A DNA stretch of 64,000 nucleotides from contig JALLLS010000024.1 of assembly GCA_025094145.1 (NCBI GenBank), forward strand, positions 310,001 to 374,000, read 5' to 3'. The position numbers and the translations under genes are program-made. Source of the stretch: Spinellus fusiger. Its lineage: Eukaryota > Mucoromycota > Mucoromycetes > Mucorales > Phycomycetaceae. Position 1 is the stretch's first letter. Each line of letters begins with the position of its first letter. The notes under the pieces are model-generated. The model worked only from the letters and a program-made list of their open reading frames with translations. It was not told where the DNA came from and searched no databases. Positions 1 to 12,710 of the stretch are shown one piece after another.

Positions 1-1032
1 CCAGTTCTCTGCAGTGTTCTTCAACCTGGTGGGGGCCAAGCAGAAGGAACTCAACGAACAAGGGGACGCGACGCTAGACTCCAATGCCCCCATTGTCATT
101 GACTACATCATCACAGGCGTATGGTCTGCCAAGGCAGCAGAGGAGGCCGAGCGACTGGCAGCAGGTGTCAAGGGACGCCCCGTCCACATCCACCGAGTCC
201 TGCTAAAGGACTCTCCTCTCACGGCCTCGGGCACACCCTCCTGGGCACTGACCGATCCTTTGCAGCACCCTGTGGCCTATGTGTATTACTGCAGCAACGA
301 GACAGTCCATGGGATTGAGTTCCATTCGATCCCAGAATGCCACCCCTCTGTGCCACTGGTCACGGATGTGTCGAGCAACTTCCTGTCCCGGCCTGTCCCT
401 GTCAGTGCACTGGGTGTGATGTACGGAGGAGCCCAAAAGAATCTTGGTCCTGCGGGTGTGTCACTGGTCATCATTCGCAAGGATCTGCTGGTGGGTCTTG
501 ACGAGGGGCCTCTGCGTCCCTTGATGCTCGACTATGCTACAATGGCAGCCCACGGGTCCATGTACAACACACCACCTACCTTTTCTATTTACATGGTGGG
601 GCTGATGCTGGAGTGGCTGTTGGAGCAGGGTGGATTGGAGGCCATTGAGAAGAGAAATATACAAAAGGCAGACAAGTTGTATGCTGCATTGGATCAGAGT
701 ACACTGTACACTGCTCCAGTGCAAAGGGAGATGCGCAGTCGGATGAATGTTGTGTTCAAGATGGCACCCGAGCTGGAGGGGCCTTTCTTCAAGGGAGCCG
801 AGGAACGGCGTATGCTTCAGTTGAAGGGGCATCGCTCGATAGGTAATGGGTTTGGTTAGGTGTTGTGGTAAAAGAGAGAAGAGAGAAGTGTCTGTTTGCT
901 GATCAGAGAGTGGATTCTTCTGTTGTTTGTGTAGGAGGGGCTCGTGCTTCCATCTACAATGCTATTGACGAAGAAGAGGTCGATGCACTGATTGACTATC
1001 TGCTGGCGTTTGAGAAGGAACACACAAACTGA
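1..1032 (+). CDS. SER1: Phosphoserine aminotransferase, 3' part (5' end outside window)
   Basis: This PLP enzyme converts 3-phosphohydroxypyruvate and glutamate to phosphoserine in serine biosynthesis. The gene enters the window mid-coding; exon A is read to 842, a 92-nt GT...AG intron runs 843-934, and exon B is 935-1032 (TGA 1030-1032). The motif GGAQKNLGPAGV near 427-462 contains the PLP-binding lysine. The C-terminus reads KGHRSIGG then ARASIYNAI across the splice, the conserved family ending. Codon GGA is split g|ga by the intron. The N-terminal part of the protein (roughly a quarter of the usual ~390 aa) is missing only because the window begins here. An AATAAA-like site lies near 1136. 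Confidence 0.93.
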
Positions 1033-1649
1033 CCATTCCATACCTGGAGGATACAATAAGATGAAGGATAAATCATAATAATAATAACAATAGGATGTTT
1101 ATGTCTTGTCCTATTTCTGTTTATAAAACATATTGAAATAAAGAGGGCTCTTTTTTATATTGTAGAATAGAATAGAATAGAATAGACCTTTTTGTTCTTT
1201 CTAATGCTCTTCAATGAAACCCATACAGGCTCTATTGAATTGACATTGGAGTATTGTAAGGACTGGTAAAGAGTCATCACCATACTATTTGATGTCTTTT
1301 AATTAAGCTTGCTTCTTTAAAGTGCTTTACTATGCCGCCTACAGTGGCATCCTACAGTGGCGTCCATGCTCAGCACCCAGTGCAGAATAGATGAGCTAGT
1401 CTTAGTTCTTTTACTTTTCTATACATCTTAAGGACTCTGTGGTACAGACATTACAAAAAAGTATTCTTTAATGAGGAAATAGAAGGGGCTGTCTTGTAAA
1501 AAAATAAAAGAAATAAACTCGGAATCTCAAAAGCATGAATGCATATTTGACGTATAACTTCAAGCCAGGAAGAAGAGAGTATATCCAACAGTAGACAAGG
1601 CCTATTTCTACTCCTATCTTGTCTATTTTTATTTTTATATAATTACTAA
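1033..1649. other. Intergenic, AT-rich, no gene seen
   Basis: This is the 3' flank of the aminotransferase gene. It holds a likely polyadenylation region (AATAAA-type near 1136), a short GAATA tandem run at about 1166-1186 and no ORF of interest. I see no RNA gene. Confidence 0.6.
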
Positions 1650-2408
1650 AAAATCACTTAAGAAGGGCCAGTCTCATTGAATTTATTATCTAATATTTGT
1701 TGGGAAGCATGGTGATAAAAGGGAATAATAGAGATGTCTGTGTCATTAAAATAGTTGAAGAACGCTATAGTTATAATTCTATTGTTCCAACAGTGTAGTT
1801 TGGCAATGGTGTGATATTTTAGAGCTGCTATTAGGCTAATGGATTCGGCTCATTAGTCGTTGTTGATAGCAGTGTAAACCAAGACAGATACATCAGAATT
1901 TTGGCTGGTGAGTTCCATCCTTGGTTTATGGAATTGTATCATAAAGATAACAGAGAGTTTCTGTTACAATAAAAAGGTGCTAGCTGTCATACTGGGGCCT
2001 ATGCTAGATGGTGAAAAGAAATACATCAAATTAGGGTTCTTTGATTACTAGCCTACACAAATCCCTGACTTGAACTCAATTGAACATGTCTGATACGCCT
2101 TGGAAATATGAATTGAAGAAAGAAAGGTATCTATTATCAATGTAGAATGTTAGTATTGGACTTGCACAACGATGGGTTCAGAGTATGACGAACAGATACC
2201 AGACAGTCATTGATGCCAAAGAAGGCCATACAAAATATTAACTGTACTATTATCCTGTTTTCGATAAATAAAGATATTGAGACTTGATATGCTTAAGTTT
2301 GGAGCTTATAGATCAAATGTGAAGTGTTTTATTTAATGTTGAACATGTCATCTATTTTGTCTAAATATTAATTTTCAAAAGTATTCAATTCAATTGAGTG
2401 TGGCTGTA
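1650..2408 (+). mobile_element. Decayed Tc1/mariner relic (same family as the element at 44599-45936)
   Basis: Read on the plus strand, 1760-2250 lines up with the transposase 3' half of the minus-strand element at 44599-45936. Shared blocks include one around 1900-1950 (ILAGEFHPWF region), one at 1975-2010 (ASCHTGAYARW region) and the terminal VIDAKEGHTKY near 2200-2240. The 3' end keeps a recognisable terminal inverted repeat at about 2383-2406, followed by TA. The 5' part fades out around 1650. Several stops and indels break every frame, so it cannot encode a transposase. Its divergence from the 44.6 kb copy suggests it is much older. Confidence 0.8.
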
Positions 2409-5045
2409 TTAACACTTTCTTGAACAAGTATGTTGATCCAATTTATATACCTAATAGCTTTTCTTTAGTAAACCATCGTCAAAATAGATATACAGGCTGT
2501 TATAAGTATGTCTATTTTTGAAAATGTCATTACAATTGTCCAAATAATGATAGATACCAAACAGAAAGTAGAGACATTATGATATGATCAAGAAATGGCA
2601 GCTTACTGCAAAGAATGAGTAAAATGAATCAGTCATACAATCCTATGAGCTAAGTACTTCTTTCTTCCTATAGGACAGTTAGGTTGGACTATAAAAACAT
2701 GCTCAATCAATAACCAAAATGTCAAGATAAGCACACTAAAACACTACTGCTTCAGATGGATGTACAGAAAACTAAATCACTTGCATTTATTTGGAAAGCC
2801 CTATTTATCATTATAGATTAGACATGCATACTAACATTGAACAAGGTTGTCTGGATTTTATACGGCACAACCAAGACACATTGAGAAGAGATATATTGAG
2901 TGGTGTACAGAATACTGTTACTTCAGGTCTTGGACACTAAAAACGAGAAACTAACAGTTAGCAAATCGTTAAAAAACAGCTACAGAATCAATGGTATTGA
3001 ATAAAGCATCCAAGTCGTAATGTATTTAATACAGTTGATAGATCTTTTAGAGATAATATAAAAGTACAACAGCCTGCATTAGAATGTATGCCTTTTGGTG
3101 GTGATTTCCCTGAAGTTCTTCTATCTGTAATAATCATTAAAGTATAAAAGAAGTATAAAAGAATAACAAACAAGTCGAATAAAAAAGAGTAGAGTTACTT
3201 GTACGTTAACTAAACCAAATACCCTTGAACACAAGAAGCCTCGGTTGACTAACTGACGGAAACCCATAATATAGGTAGACTATCTAAAAAGTGATAATGA
3301 AGTGTATCTTATTCGATTTTGTCATTACTAGATATAATGTCTAGTAGAAACTACCAATAAAGAACACTATAGAAGAAGTAAGCCACACATCTCATAAAAC
3401 ACACAAGAATTAAATACATAAAGTGAGGCAGGTGTTCATATAAAGACTCGTCTATGGAAGGACACTTGTGCCATGACTTTACAATGCTACAGCAGATCAA
3501 TCATAGATTATAGATCTTAATGATGTAGGACAAGTGCATGTTGGTTGGAGAGACAGAGAGACCCCCTCTTCTCTTCCTTATCATTTTCATCAGCAAGGAT
3601 TGCAAACGTACCCATCGTAACAGATAAAACGTCATAGCCTGTCATAAACACAGGGAGTTGGGATGTGTTGGGTTGTGATTGACTCAATGAGGAAGATATG
3701 TACCTGGAAATCCATGGATAGACTGTCCAACATACTAGATAAGATTATATAGCATGCTCTATGACGTATCCATACAAAAGATAGGAAGCCATGTGTAGAC
3801 CTGTCCTATTCCTCAAGACTGTCTACAAAGAGAGTACCTGTGAATAAAGAAAGGGTAGATGGCAAGGATAACAATAAATAAACACAGTAGAATGATAGAT
3901 TAAAGTGTTATTTAGTCATCAATAGGAAATAGGAAATATCCCCCTTGTTGATAGATGACTATTTCTTCCCCTCATCCGTCTTGGGTTTTAATTTAGTTTT
4001 ATAGTCTATTTCTACCTTTTATTGGATAATGGACACTATTTTTTACTTGCAAATATACTCATCTTTGTCTACCTGATTTGCCTTTTCTTTTTTTTCTGAT
4101 CTGTGTACAGGCATAAATCTCATGAATAGAAGTATTTGATTGTCATTTCTGTTGAATTGAATTGAATAGAGTGGAGTAGAATGGAATTGAATTGTATCAC
4201 ACTGAATCACACTGAATCACAGAGTTTTTATCAAAATGGCCTGTCATCCAGACTATTATGCACTTGTGTATCTCATCCACAGATCCACCGCTTACATCTA
4301 GACAAAAACTACAATAAACAAGACCCCCTCACCGCCTACCATCTGTGTTACTAGTCTGATTCTTTTTCATATAGAAAGAAAACCTATCGATCTGCTACGT
4401 GACACCACTTTACCTATGCATGTGCCTGTAAGGACATGTCCATTGACAAAGATTTCTTGCAGTTCATCCTTTGCCTTGCTTCGTTGCATGTATCCCCCTC
4501 AAATCTTTTCTTTTTCTTTTTCTCTCTTTAAATGCCTTGAAAGTTCCAATGTCTTTTATGAACAAATAAAATAAATACACACCAATGGCTGTGGATCTTC
4601 TCCATGATTATTTGCTGGATGTGTATTTAGCATGAAAAATCCTGTAGATACACTGTTCTCTTGGACTCCCTTTCTCATGTCAAGTCAGACACTTACCATC
4701 CCTTTTCAGGATTCTGGTGTTCTGTAGTGTATTAGAAATGTCTGCTATGGGCTGTAGAGACCCTTGCTTTTATGTTCAGCCAAGGGCACTTGTTTATCAG
4801 CACAAGCACAGTCAGGAAGAGGGGTGTATCAAGGTCATATTTCTATTCTTCAGCAGAATCAAGCTACTCTTTCTGTTCTATTGGAGATTGAGTAGGTGTT
4901 GATAGAAACAGGATGTGTGCATGTATAGTACTTTGAATAAGTTCTCCCTTGATCAAGAGGTAAACAGTGACATGTTCATAGTATAGTATTTACATCATCA
5001 GAACTGTGTACAGTCAATTGATGCTATGGTAGGATATTCTTACTA
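2409..5045. other. Gene-poor intergenic region
   Basis: There is no coding signal I can support. It is AT-rich with a short GAATTGAAT/GAGTG-type repeat near 4150-4215. The small ORF at 4717-4902 could in principle belong to an upstream exon of the PAS-kinase gene, but it shows no recognisable motif. The proximal promoter of that gene probably lies in 4600-5040. Confidence 0.5.
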
Positions 5046-6613
5046 ATGTACATCTGCAGAGTCAATAGAATGTCCAATAACACATATGCTTCCTCACTGC
5101 GCATTGGGTTTCCATACAAAGAAGTGGTAATGCATGACGAGTCAGACAAAGCAAGGGGTCTGTCTTTTTATTCCAATCAAAGGAATAAGAGGCCAGAGCA
5201 CATCATCACTCTTCTTCTTCTCTTTACGTTTCTCTTCTCTCTCTTCTCTTCTCTTCTCTTCTCTTCTCTTCTCTTCTCTTTCTTTATCAGGCCTTACGCT
5301 GTGCATTGCCTATGCCACGAGTGCAGGGGCAAGTAACAGTGTATAGAAATGGAACTATCCACAGTTGCTGCAATGTATTTGCTCAGCATCTTGTAGGCCA
5401 TTCTGCCACTGCACTCATCAACACTCCTCTTGGAGACATTCTTCCTGACTTTTCTTTGCTTTACCATGGACTACAAAAAGAGCCCTTATCACAAACAGAC
5501 AAGGGTGTCATCGACTCACCTTATCGTATGTTCCTACCAGATCCCTCTGTTTCCATGACAAAAAATAGTTGTTTGAGCTTGACCCATAGCCATGAAAAGC
5601 TCTTGCCTGTGTTGAAGATGCACCACAAGGAGGGTCACAGCAGACTCCAAGTCGAACTCCAGCTCAGTTCCTTAAAGAACAGTGATTTGTTACAAGTCAT
5701 TGTTACTTTTAATAGAGCCACTGCTCTATCCTCTTCTTCTCTCTCTTTCCACCCACTCACCACAGAGACTGTCCCAGAGACTGTCCCGGGACCTTCTATA
5801 GTCTCCACCACCATGGCCCCTCTTCATTCCAAAGACTCCACTCTCAATGACTATACTCTTCTCAACACCCTGGGAGAAGGTGCTTATGGTAGTGTGCACA
5901 GGGCAGTACACAGATCAGACCCTGAACATGCAGTAGCCATCAAATACGCCATCAAATCACGCATTCAAGTCGACTGGTGGATGCGAGACCGTGTCCTGGG
6001 AGTGGTGCCTACCGAAGTGCATATCATGAACACCCTTCGCAAAGACCCCCACCCCAACTGTGGCACTCTGCTGGGGAGTTTTGAAGACGACAACCATGTC
6101 TACATTGTCATGGAATTGAACGGCACTGGCATGGATCTATTTGAATACATTGAAATCCATTATGGTCTTCATAAGCACACAAAGCACCTGTTCCTACAAA
6201 TAGCCAGCGCTGTTCAGCACCTTCATCGTCATCGTATTGTGCATCGAGACATTAAGGATGAGAACATTGTTATGGACGACCAGATGCATGTCTGGCTGAT
6301 TGACTTTGGGAGTGCTGCTTATGTTAAATCCAACAAGCCCTTCACAACGGTAGCAGGCACATTGGACTATGCAGCACCCGAGGTGCTTCAAGGAGAGGCG
6401 TATGAAGGGTACCCTCAGGACATCTGGGCTCTAGGGATTCTTCTCTATACCCTGGTTTATGGGGAGAATCCGTTTTATAACAAGAGCTATGAATTCAGTG
6501 CTCCTCATGTAGAAGATGCAGAGTGTGTGGATCTCATAAAGAAGATGTTATGTATAGAAGTAAAAGATCGCCTAACGATTGACCAAGTATTACAGCATAC
6601 TTGGCTAGTGTAA
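5046..6613 (+). CDS. PAS-kinase-like Ser/Thr protein kinase (5' end uncertain)
   Basis: The last exon, 5291-6613, is firm. Counting from the ATG at 5306, residues 1-140 resemble a divergent PAS sensor (QVTVYRNGTIHSCCNVF...). A linker follows, then a complete kinase domain at about 183-435: glycine loop GEGAYGSV (190-197), lysine in AIK (213), HRDIKDEN (313-320), DFG (333-335) and APE (357-359). Family members (yeast Psk1/Psk2, animal PASK) use the PAS domain to couple nutrient state to glycogen and translation control. An upstream exon ending at 5126 (…GFPYKEV, donor GTAATG at 5127) joins in frame across a 164-nt intron containing a TTCTC repeat. More 5' exons are likely, as family proteins are usually longer. 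It converges on the TMEM70-like gene 177 bp away. Confidence 0.8.
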
Positions 6614-6790
6614 ATATTTTCCTGTTAACGCATTTACTTTTACTTTTACTTTTTTATTACTATTTTGTTTGTTCATTAATAAACACACTGATATATGTAT
6701 TTATAGATCTATGCCTGTCTGTCCTGTGAATGTGTATCTATCTATCTGTGTCTAGTTGATGTGTCTAGTTGATATGTCTAGTTGTGTTGA

Positions 6791-7489
6791 TTAAAATCCT
6801 TTGCCTATGCCTACTTCATCCACAATGCTTCTCATTGTGCTGGGTTCTTCACAGAGTTCTGGGTGAACATAAAAGAGCAGCTTGGGTTTAGCAGGTTTGT
6901 TCTTCACCATACTAATGGCCTGAGTTGGATCTGTCACCATCCAGCTTGTAAAGATGCGTGTAGAAGGCTCGAGGTTATGCACAGGCACCGTTGTCTGGTG
7001 TTCTTTGGCAAAGAAGTTGAGAGTATGAAGAGTGATATGAGTGGGCACAGGGTGTGTGCATGTAGTGGTTATCCTTGTCACATAGGGAGACATCACCCAC
7101 TGGATAAGGCCTGTGGAAGCAGCACTCGTGGCTACAGCTACAACGTACAAACAAATAGACATACATGGCGTCAATAGGCCTATCTTTTCCTCTTTTCCTC
7201 TTCTTCTTTTCCATTCTTTTCACTTACCTACACCTACAAGAGCAGCCTTGGCGACAAACGGCACAGGAACGTCAATAGCAAATACAAAGGGGGATATGCC
7301 TGTGCCTAGTCCAAGAGAGGTGATCGAGAAGAGCTTAAGCTTCTTGGCGACATTAGCCAAAGGGCCTTCGTAAAGAGTCACGGGTTCTTGCTGTGTGCTT
7401 AACCAGCGAGTGCTTGGCAGACGCTTAGGAAAAGAAACATGCACAGGACGAGTGCACAAAAGAGTTCTTGTTAAGCAAAGAGAGGACAT
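6791..7489 (-). CDS. TMEM70-like mitochondrial inner-membrane assembly factor
   Basis: Two exons, 7228-7489 and 6791-7137, join through a 90-nt intron to give 202 aa. The N-terminus is basic and Ser/Thr-rich (MSSLCLTRTLLCTRPVHVSF), a typical mitochondrial presequence. The core starts YEGPLANVAKKLKLFSITS, the hallmark opening of the TMEM70/TMEM186/TMEM223 family. Two hydrophobic segments follow (about 59-95, split by the intron), then SPYVTRITT and a soluble C-terminal domain. Animal TMEM70 helps assemble ATP synthase and complex I; the same role here is inference. The alternative is another member of the same superfamily. The gene ends 177 bp from the PAS-kinase stop. Confidence 0.75.
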
Positions 7490-8741
7490 CCTAACGATAT
7501 CTATTTTCCAATCTCGGACAGTAGGTGTTTATATTTAATCAAAAGAAAACTTCAGGTACTAGCTTAATTGCTGTCCAATGAGAAGAAGAGAAAACCAATG
7601 ACTCCAACCTACACTTTGTAGTGGTAGAACAAGCCATGGCCAATCCAAAGAGGTCTTTTGATAAGACACAGGCATTTCCTTTTATATAGAATAGACACTT
7701 TACTGTTTAATCTGCTTCAATAAATGACCTTTGTAAAGGTGAGTGTAGCATCTTTATTACATTTGTGCAATATGTTCCTGGAAAAGGTGTGCTTTCTCTT
7801 TAACAGTGTTCTCACTATGAGTTCCTTGGATACAAACGCAAAACTCTCAATGCATAAAGAAAAGAGTTATTCATAATAATAAATGCATTTTTAGTGTAAA
7901 TTGATGTATATTTAGTGGACTCCTTCTTAGTATCCATCATGACTTGGTGTCTTTGATCTATACTGATAATGAGAGCGTCCATATTATTCTTCAACTTAGC
8001 TCAGTGTATAATACAGTTCAAAGTATTTTTATTTTTTGGGTGTTGGTTGCTATTCGCACATTGGGTATTTTAGCCACCCTATGAGAACTTTTGAGAAAAA
8101 TAAGAATAAACATATAAACACTTCAAATACAAAAGTGAAAAAGTGAAAAAAAAATAATGCAAATGAATGAGAAACATAAAGACAAAGAAATACAAATCAT
8201 CAAATGAGGGAAAAATGAAGAAAAGTGGGTAATGATGGTAAAATAAGAATTATGAATAGACATCCAAAAAGGCCATAAAGTCAGCAAGAAAACCAGGACA
8301 CTAAAAAGATAACCATCATCCTATAGTAATCTGAAATCCAACGAGGGATACTTAGAGTAACTCAGACAATCCTGAAAATAAATACAACAACTACACTAGC
8401 AGCTTCTGGCTTTGCTAAACAGGTTAAGAATGAGTGGTAGAGGAGAGATCGGAGGAAAAGTGAGAATACAGCGTCTGTTGCTGAAGGAGTCTTTGCACTC
8501 TATGGCAGCGATGGTATTCCTGCTCAACACACCCATCAGCAGCCTCAATGAGCAAGCTACCAGCTGATGGCTCTACCTTAAAGTCTCGAGTAGATGTGGC
8601 TCGATCAATGGCTTGCAGCAGTATTAACAAACTGGGCCAAAGATCTCGCCATTTAACAAAAAGACTTAACCGTACGCGACAGAAGATTTAGACAATAGTC
8701 AATGGGATGAACGTCTTGTGGTGGGGCAGGAGTGTATAATA
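7490..8741. other. Intergenic / repeat-like DNA, no gene supported
   Basis: No coding region is recognisable. The stretch 8000-8700 is A-rich with a 68-codon minus-strand ORF (8424-8630) that matches nothing I know. It ends at the left terminus of a Tc1-type relic. The 5' promoter of the TMEM70-like gene should lie in 7490-7700. Confidence 0.45.
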
Positions 8742-10020
8742 CAGTAGCTTTCAAAATAATAAGGAAGATTTTTCATATCCCGGTATGCTTCTGTAATAGG
8801 AAATACTTCTTCTTTGTCATAAAAACATACATTAAACACACAGTATAGACTTAAAGATTGGATAAAGTATAAAAAAGGTCAACAGGATAATAAATACAAG
8901 TTTATTGGGTGGAAACTCTTAATATTTGGTGTTTCCACCCTTGGCATCTATCACAGCCCTACATCTCTGCCCCATGCTGGCAATGAGGGTGTCTGTAGTG
9001 TCCTTGGGAATATTCTCCCATTCTTTTAACAAGAGCACCTCCAAATCTTTTAGAGTACTTATTGAGGTCATCCTCTTTCTGATGGCTCTGTCCAGCTCCT
9101 CCCACAAATGCTCTATGGGGTTAAGGTCGGGGCTTTGTGAGGACCACCCCTCCATAGTGGCAATGGTCTCCTGTGCCTTCCACAACCTGGACTCTTTACT
9201 CTTGTGGCAGTTGTCATTATTCTACTGAAGAACAAAAAATACTACTGGATTCAGTGCCTTGAGTCAAGCCAGCTCAGGGCAGCAGTTATCCTTTAAGATC
9301 CTGATGTATCTTCTACTGTCAATACTGCCCGTCACAGGCACCCACCTTCCAACACCTTCAGCAGAGAAAGAACCCCACACCATCACCCCACCACCACCAA
9401 AATTCATGGTTGGCTTGATATTCTTTGATATTAGCCCCTCTTTCTTGCACACCACTGTGTTGCGGTTATTGGTTCTCATCAACTGGTATTTTGACTCATC
9501 GAACTAGATGACTGTCTTGCAGTCTTCTGTCCAGTGAAGGTGGGTCTTAGCCCAAGCAAGCCTCAAATTTTTGTATTTATTGGTAAGGGAAAGTTTATTA
9601 ACCACTTTACAAGAAAACAGGCTAATCTTCCTCATCAATTTTCTAAAAGTATTTATGGACACCTTGGTGGTCATCTGCTTGCAAAGTTGATCCATTGTCT
9701 GGAATGAATCCCTTCCCACTTCGCGACTGACCTCTCTCTAGTCTCTCTAACTAAGAATGGGCTTACTCCCGGTGCTTCTTTTGACCTTGAAACAATCAGT
9801 TTCTTTGTATCTCTTTATGATACGGGGGATAGACTGCTTACTAACTCCAAACCTAGCAGAGATGGCAACATGAGTGGTCTCATTGGTAGTGGCCTATTGA
9901 GCAATGAGACAATGATTATAGTCGTCACTATTTCTTTTTTCCTGTTTCCAAGAGGTCTTTTTGGTGTGTTCGGTGGTGTTAGATGAGGTAGACATTAGAG
10001 TGGAAAAGCGATAAATGAAG
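8742..10020 (-). mobile_element. Tc1/mariner-type element, defective transposase, right TIR lost
   Basis: The minus-strand transposase relic runs from ATG 9995 (MSTSSNTTEHTKK) to the stop at 8919 (DAKGGNTKY), about 359 codons, normal for Tc1. Visible parts: N-terminal helix-turn-helix (RFGVSKQSIPRIIKRYK), the first catalytic Asp motif (FDES, preceded by a stop), VMVWGSFSAEGVG, and SPDLNPIEHLWEEL with the D and E of the DD34E triad. Stops interrupt the frame: TAG three times before the catalytic core, TAG before FDES, then TGA and TAG after ELA. The left end begins CAGTAGCTTTC at 8742 after a TA. No matching inverted repeat is visible near 10000-10120, so the other end is truncated. Confidence 0.9.
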
Positions 10021-11224
10021 AATGTTTAATAAACAAAATTTATTCAAGGGTAAAATTATGGTCTAAATTTAAAATATCCCTATTTTATTTTTCATTGAAT
10101 TAGATTGATTGAAGTGTATGCAGAAATATCATTGTCTGCATCACCGTTATTAATACTTAGTTTAATATAAGGAAAATCCACATTATGATGAGGACTGATG
10201 ATTTCTACTTCCATATATTTTTGATTGATAGGAAATCCACGGCTAAGGTATACTATAAAAAAAAGAGCATAACGTTATTTGTATCTATTATTTACACTCT
10301 TCAATATGCTTACCTTTTGGACTAGTTTTAAATAAGTAACTATACATCAGATCAGCACTAAATATAGAAACATGAATAAACATTGACTATGACTTTTTCA
10401 ATACTTGCGTGGCATTCTTGGGAAGTTTATTTTCAGGATCATTTATTTCCCTAGACAATCACGCACATGTTAATTCAATACAAAGCAAGTGTATGTTGAG
10501 AGTATACCAAATAAAGGGTAAATCAGTCCAACGAACAATGCTCTCAAATGGGGCTTCACACTGAATTGTTTATTAGTAGGACTAGTAAAAAGACATACAG
10601 ATGACTACTATTAATAATAAATGACTTAAATCTGATATTAATATTATCCCCAGCAGAAACAAAGAAAGAGAGGCCAAGGCAAAGATGGGAATCAAAACAG
10701 ATTTCAACATAGTAGTAAGATGGTGGCAGTTAAAGAGTAGTATGAATAACAAAAAAAGAGAGTGTGTGTAGGCTACCTTTTTATACTTATCTCTGCATGT
10801 ATGTTACAGTGATACTATTCTGTCTTTTAGATAGTCGTGTTTAATGTTTATTCATGCCGTTGAATGACTGATATTTGTGCATATTTGTGCATATTTTATT
10901 ATACATCCTTATTATTATTCTTATTATTATCGTAGATTACTGTTTGTGTCTATTCATTGAATAGTCTCGTTGATATCTTTTGTAGTAACCATCTTCGTAT
11001 ATGTGTATATATACATAGACATAGACTACCTTGACTGACTCAAGACTACAATAATATTCTGTGTACTGATTATTGTTTGTTTTATTTTTCTTTGTTATAG
11101 TGAAGCTATAGTTTTAGTATAAATGCACGAATAATTTAATAGAACTGTCAATGGGATACATGCATCTATAGTTGGAACATTTCCTTCTTATTTGTAATCT
11201 CTATTTACAATATAGATATTTCAT
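10021..11224. other. AT-rich intergenic, no gene seen
   Basis: There is no ORF with recognisable content. Short AT-rich and TTATTA runs occur near 10900-10930. It may contain old mobile DNA, but nothing can be named from sequence. Confidence 0.5.
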
Positions 11225-12710
11225 AATTGTATCTATTCTTCTTTTTATCCCATTTTTGGTGTTTCATTTCAATGGCATATTTATTGACTCCAAGGATGTT
11301 TCTATGTGGGGTTCATCTCTTGTCTTTTTCTGAAGCTATTATTTTAAATTATCCACTCAAATATTACAGTATGATCTTATGCAAAAGTAGAAAATGATTG
11401 ATCTTCCATGACATAGGCATAAAGGATCGTAATACAAATCGGCATAGTACAGCATATTTTTTCTGGCCTTTAAGCAGTAATATCTTCCTTTTACGTCGAG
11501 AAATATTTTGCCCTTTTATGGAACAATAATTAAAATCAAAGGTTTGCAAATATCCAAATATTTATTTCTTTTTGTAGAATACCTCAGTATCAAATTGTAT
11601 TATCAGTAAAATATAGTGTTTATAAATAAGATTATTTATTATAGTAGTATAGCCAATACTATATTATGACTATAGCTACTGCCTAAGTGAACACCCTCTT
11701 ATCAATAGAATCCACACCCTAAAGGCCTTGTGCTTTATTCTTGGGTGATAAATAACTATACTTAAGAGTATATCCTAGACACTGTTGATAGTATAGAAGA
11801 CCACCTGAGACTGACTTGAAAAGAGTCTTTACTTGCCTAATAACAATAGAATGAGTGTCTTGTGGAATACAATGAGCTCAAGCCCAGATAAAGACACTGC
11901 TTACCTTTTTATCACTAGAATAGTCCTTGGTAGTGTCTACAAGTTCTCTCTATTGCTTCTCTCTGTTAATAATAGTAAATTACCTTGCTCAGTTATGTTC
12001 ATATTGAAGAGTACTTAAATATTAAATTGTATGTGCAGTGTGGGAAATAAAAAAAGGAGGGGAATATCAAAACAAATAATAATCTTTCTTTCTCTTTATT
12101 CTGGTGATATATACATTTTAGTCTTCACTCATAAAATCCACAAGTCAAAATTCATAAGTCAAACAATTCACACTATTTACCTTAGGCCTAAAGTCCAGTA
12201 TTAGAAACAATACTTAGTTCTCATTAAGCACCACCGTTAATACCAGTTACAATTAGATAATTGAGGTGATTATGAATATTGAGTCAATAAATGACTATAC
12301 AGTTCTTAATATAAGTGACATTGGTTTTATTTTCTGGACAATAATTACTAGATTTAATTCTGTGTGATTCCTATAATACATCTTTCTTAAGCAGTGTTAT
12401 GCTGCAAATACTGTGGGCCTAAGGATAACACATTATGTTAAACAATAAATGCAGTGACTGAGTTGTAATATTAAGTGGATTCTGGTTCTATTTCTTATCT
12501 TTACAGCCAATTCTATACTTTTTAATTGCAGTCAGTAGCTATTGCTAAAACAGGCAAGTAGAGTTTGAAATATTATATTTAGACAGCGAAAAAGACCTTT
12601 TTCAAACACATTAGCCAATCAAATGAATATTGCACTTTTATTCTCAGGAATTTCCTTATATATCCCAAAAATCTCCTGGTGTGTAGTTCTCAAACACTAT
12701 TCATATCACA
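11225..12710 (-). repeat. Unnamed ~1.5 kb dispersed repeat, copy 3 (inverted)
   Basis: The reverse complement of this stretch aligns over most of its length with 42990-44598. Matching blocks include 11280-11560 with 44330-44590, 11825-12010 with 43815-44050, 12160-12420 with 43483-43790, and 12430-12600 with 43080-43220. A 61-codon ORF here (11833-12018) and the minus-strand ORF at 43815-44054 share the pattern PDKDTAYLFITRIVLGSVY. A second shared ORF begins MQTFDFNY. No known protein domain and no clear terminal repeats were found. This copy lacks the solo LTR present in the 43 kb copy, so it preserves the empty insertion site near 12420-12440. Confidence 0.8.

Noticed and set aside
4717..4902. 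Upstream ORF as an exon of the PAS-kinase gene
   Set aside because: No PAS-like motif and no in-frame splice pair to the next exon could be found; it remains possible only with transcript data.
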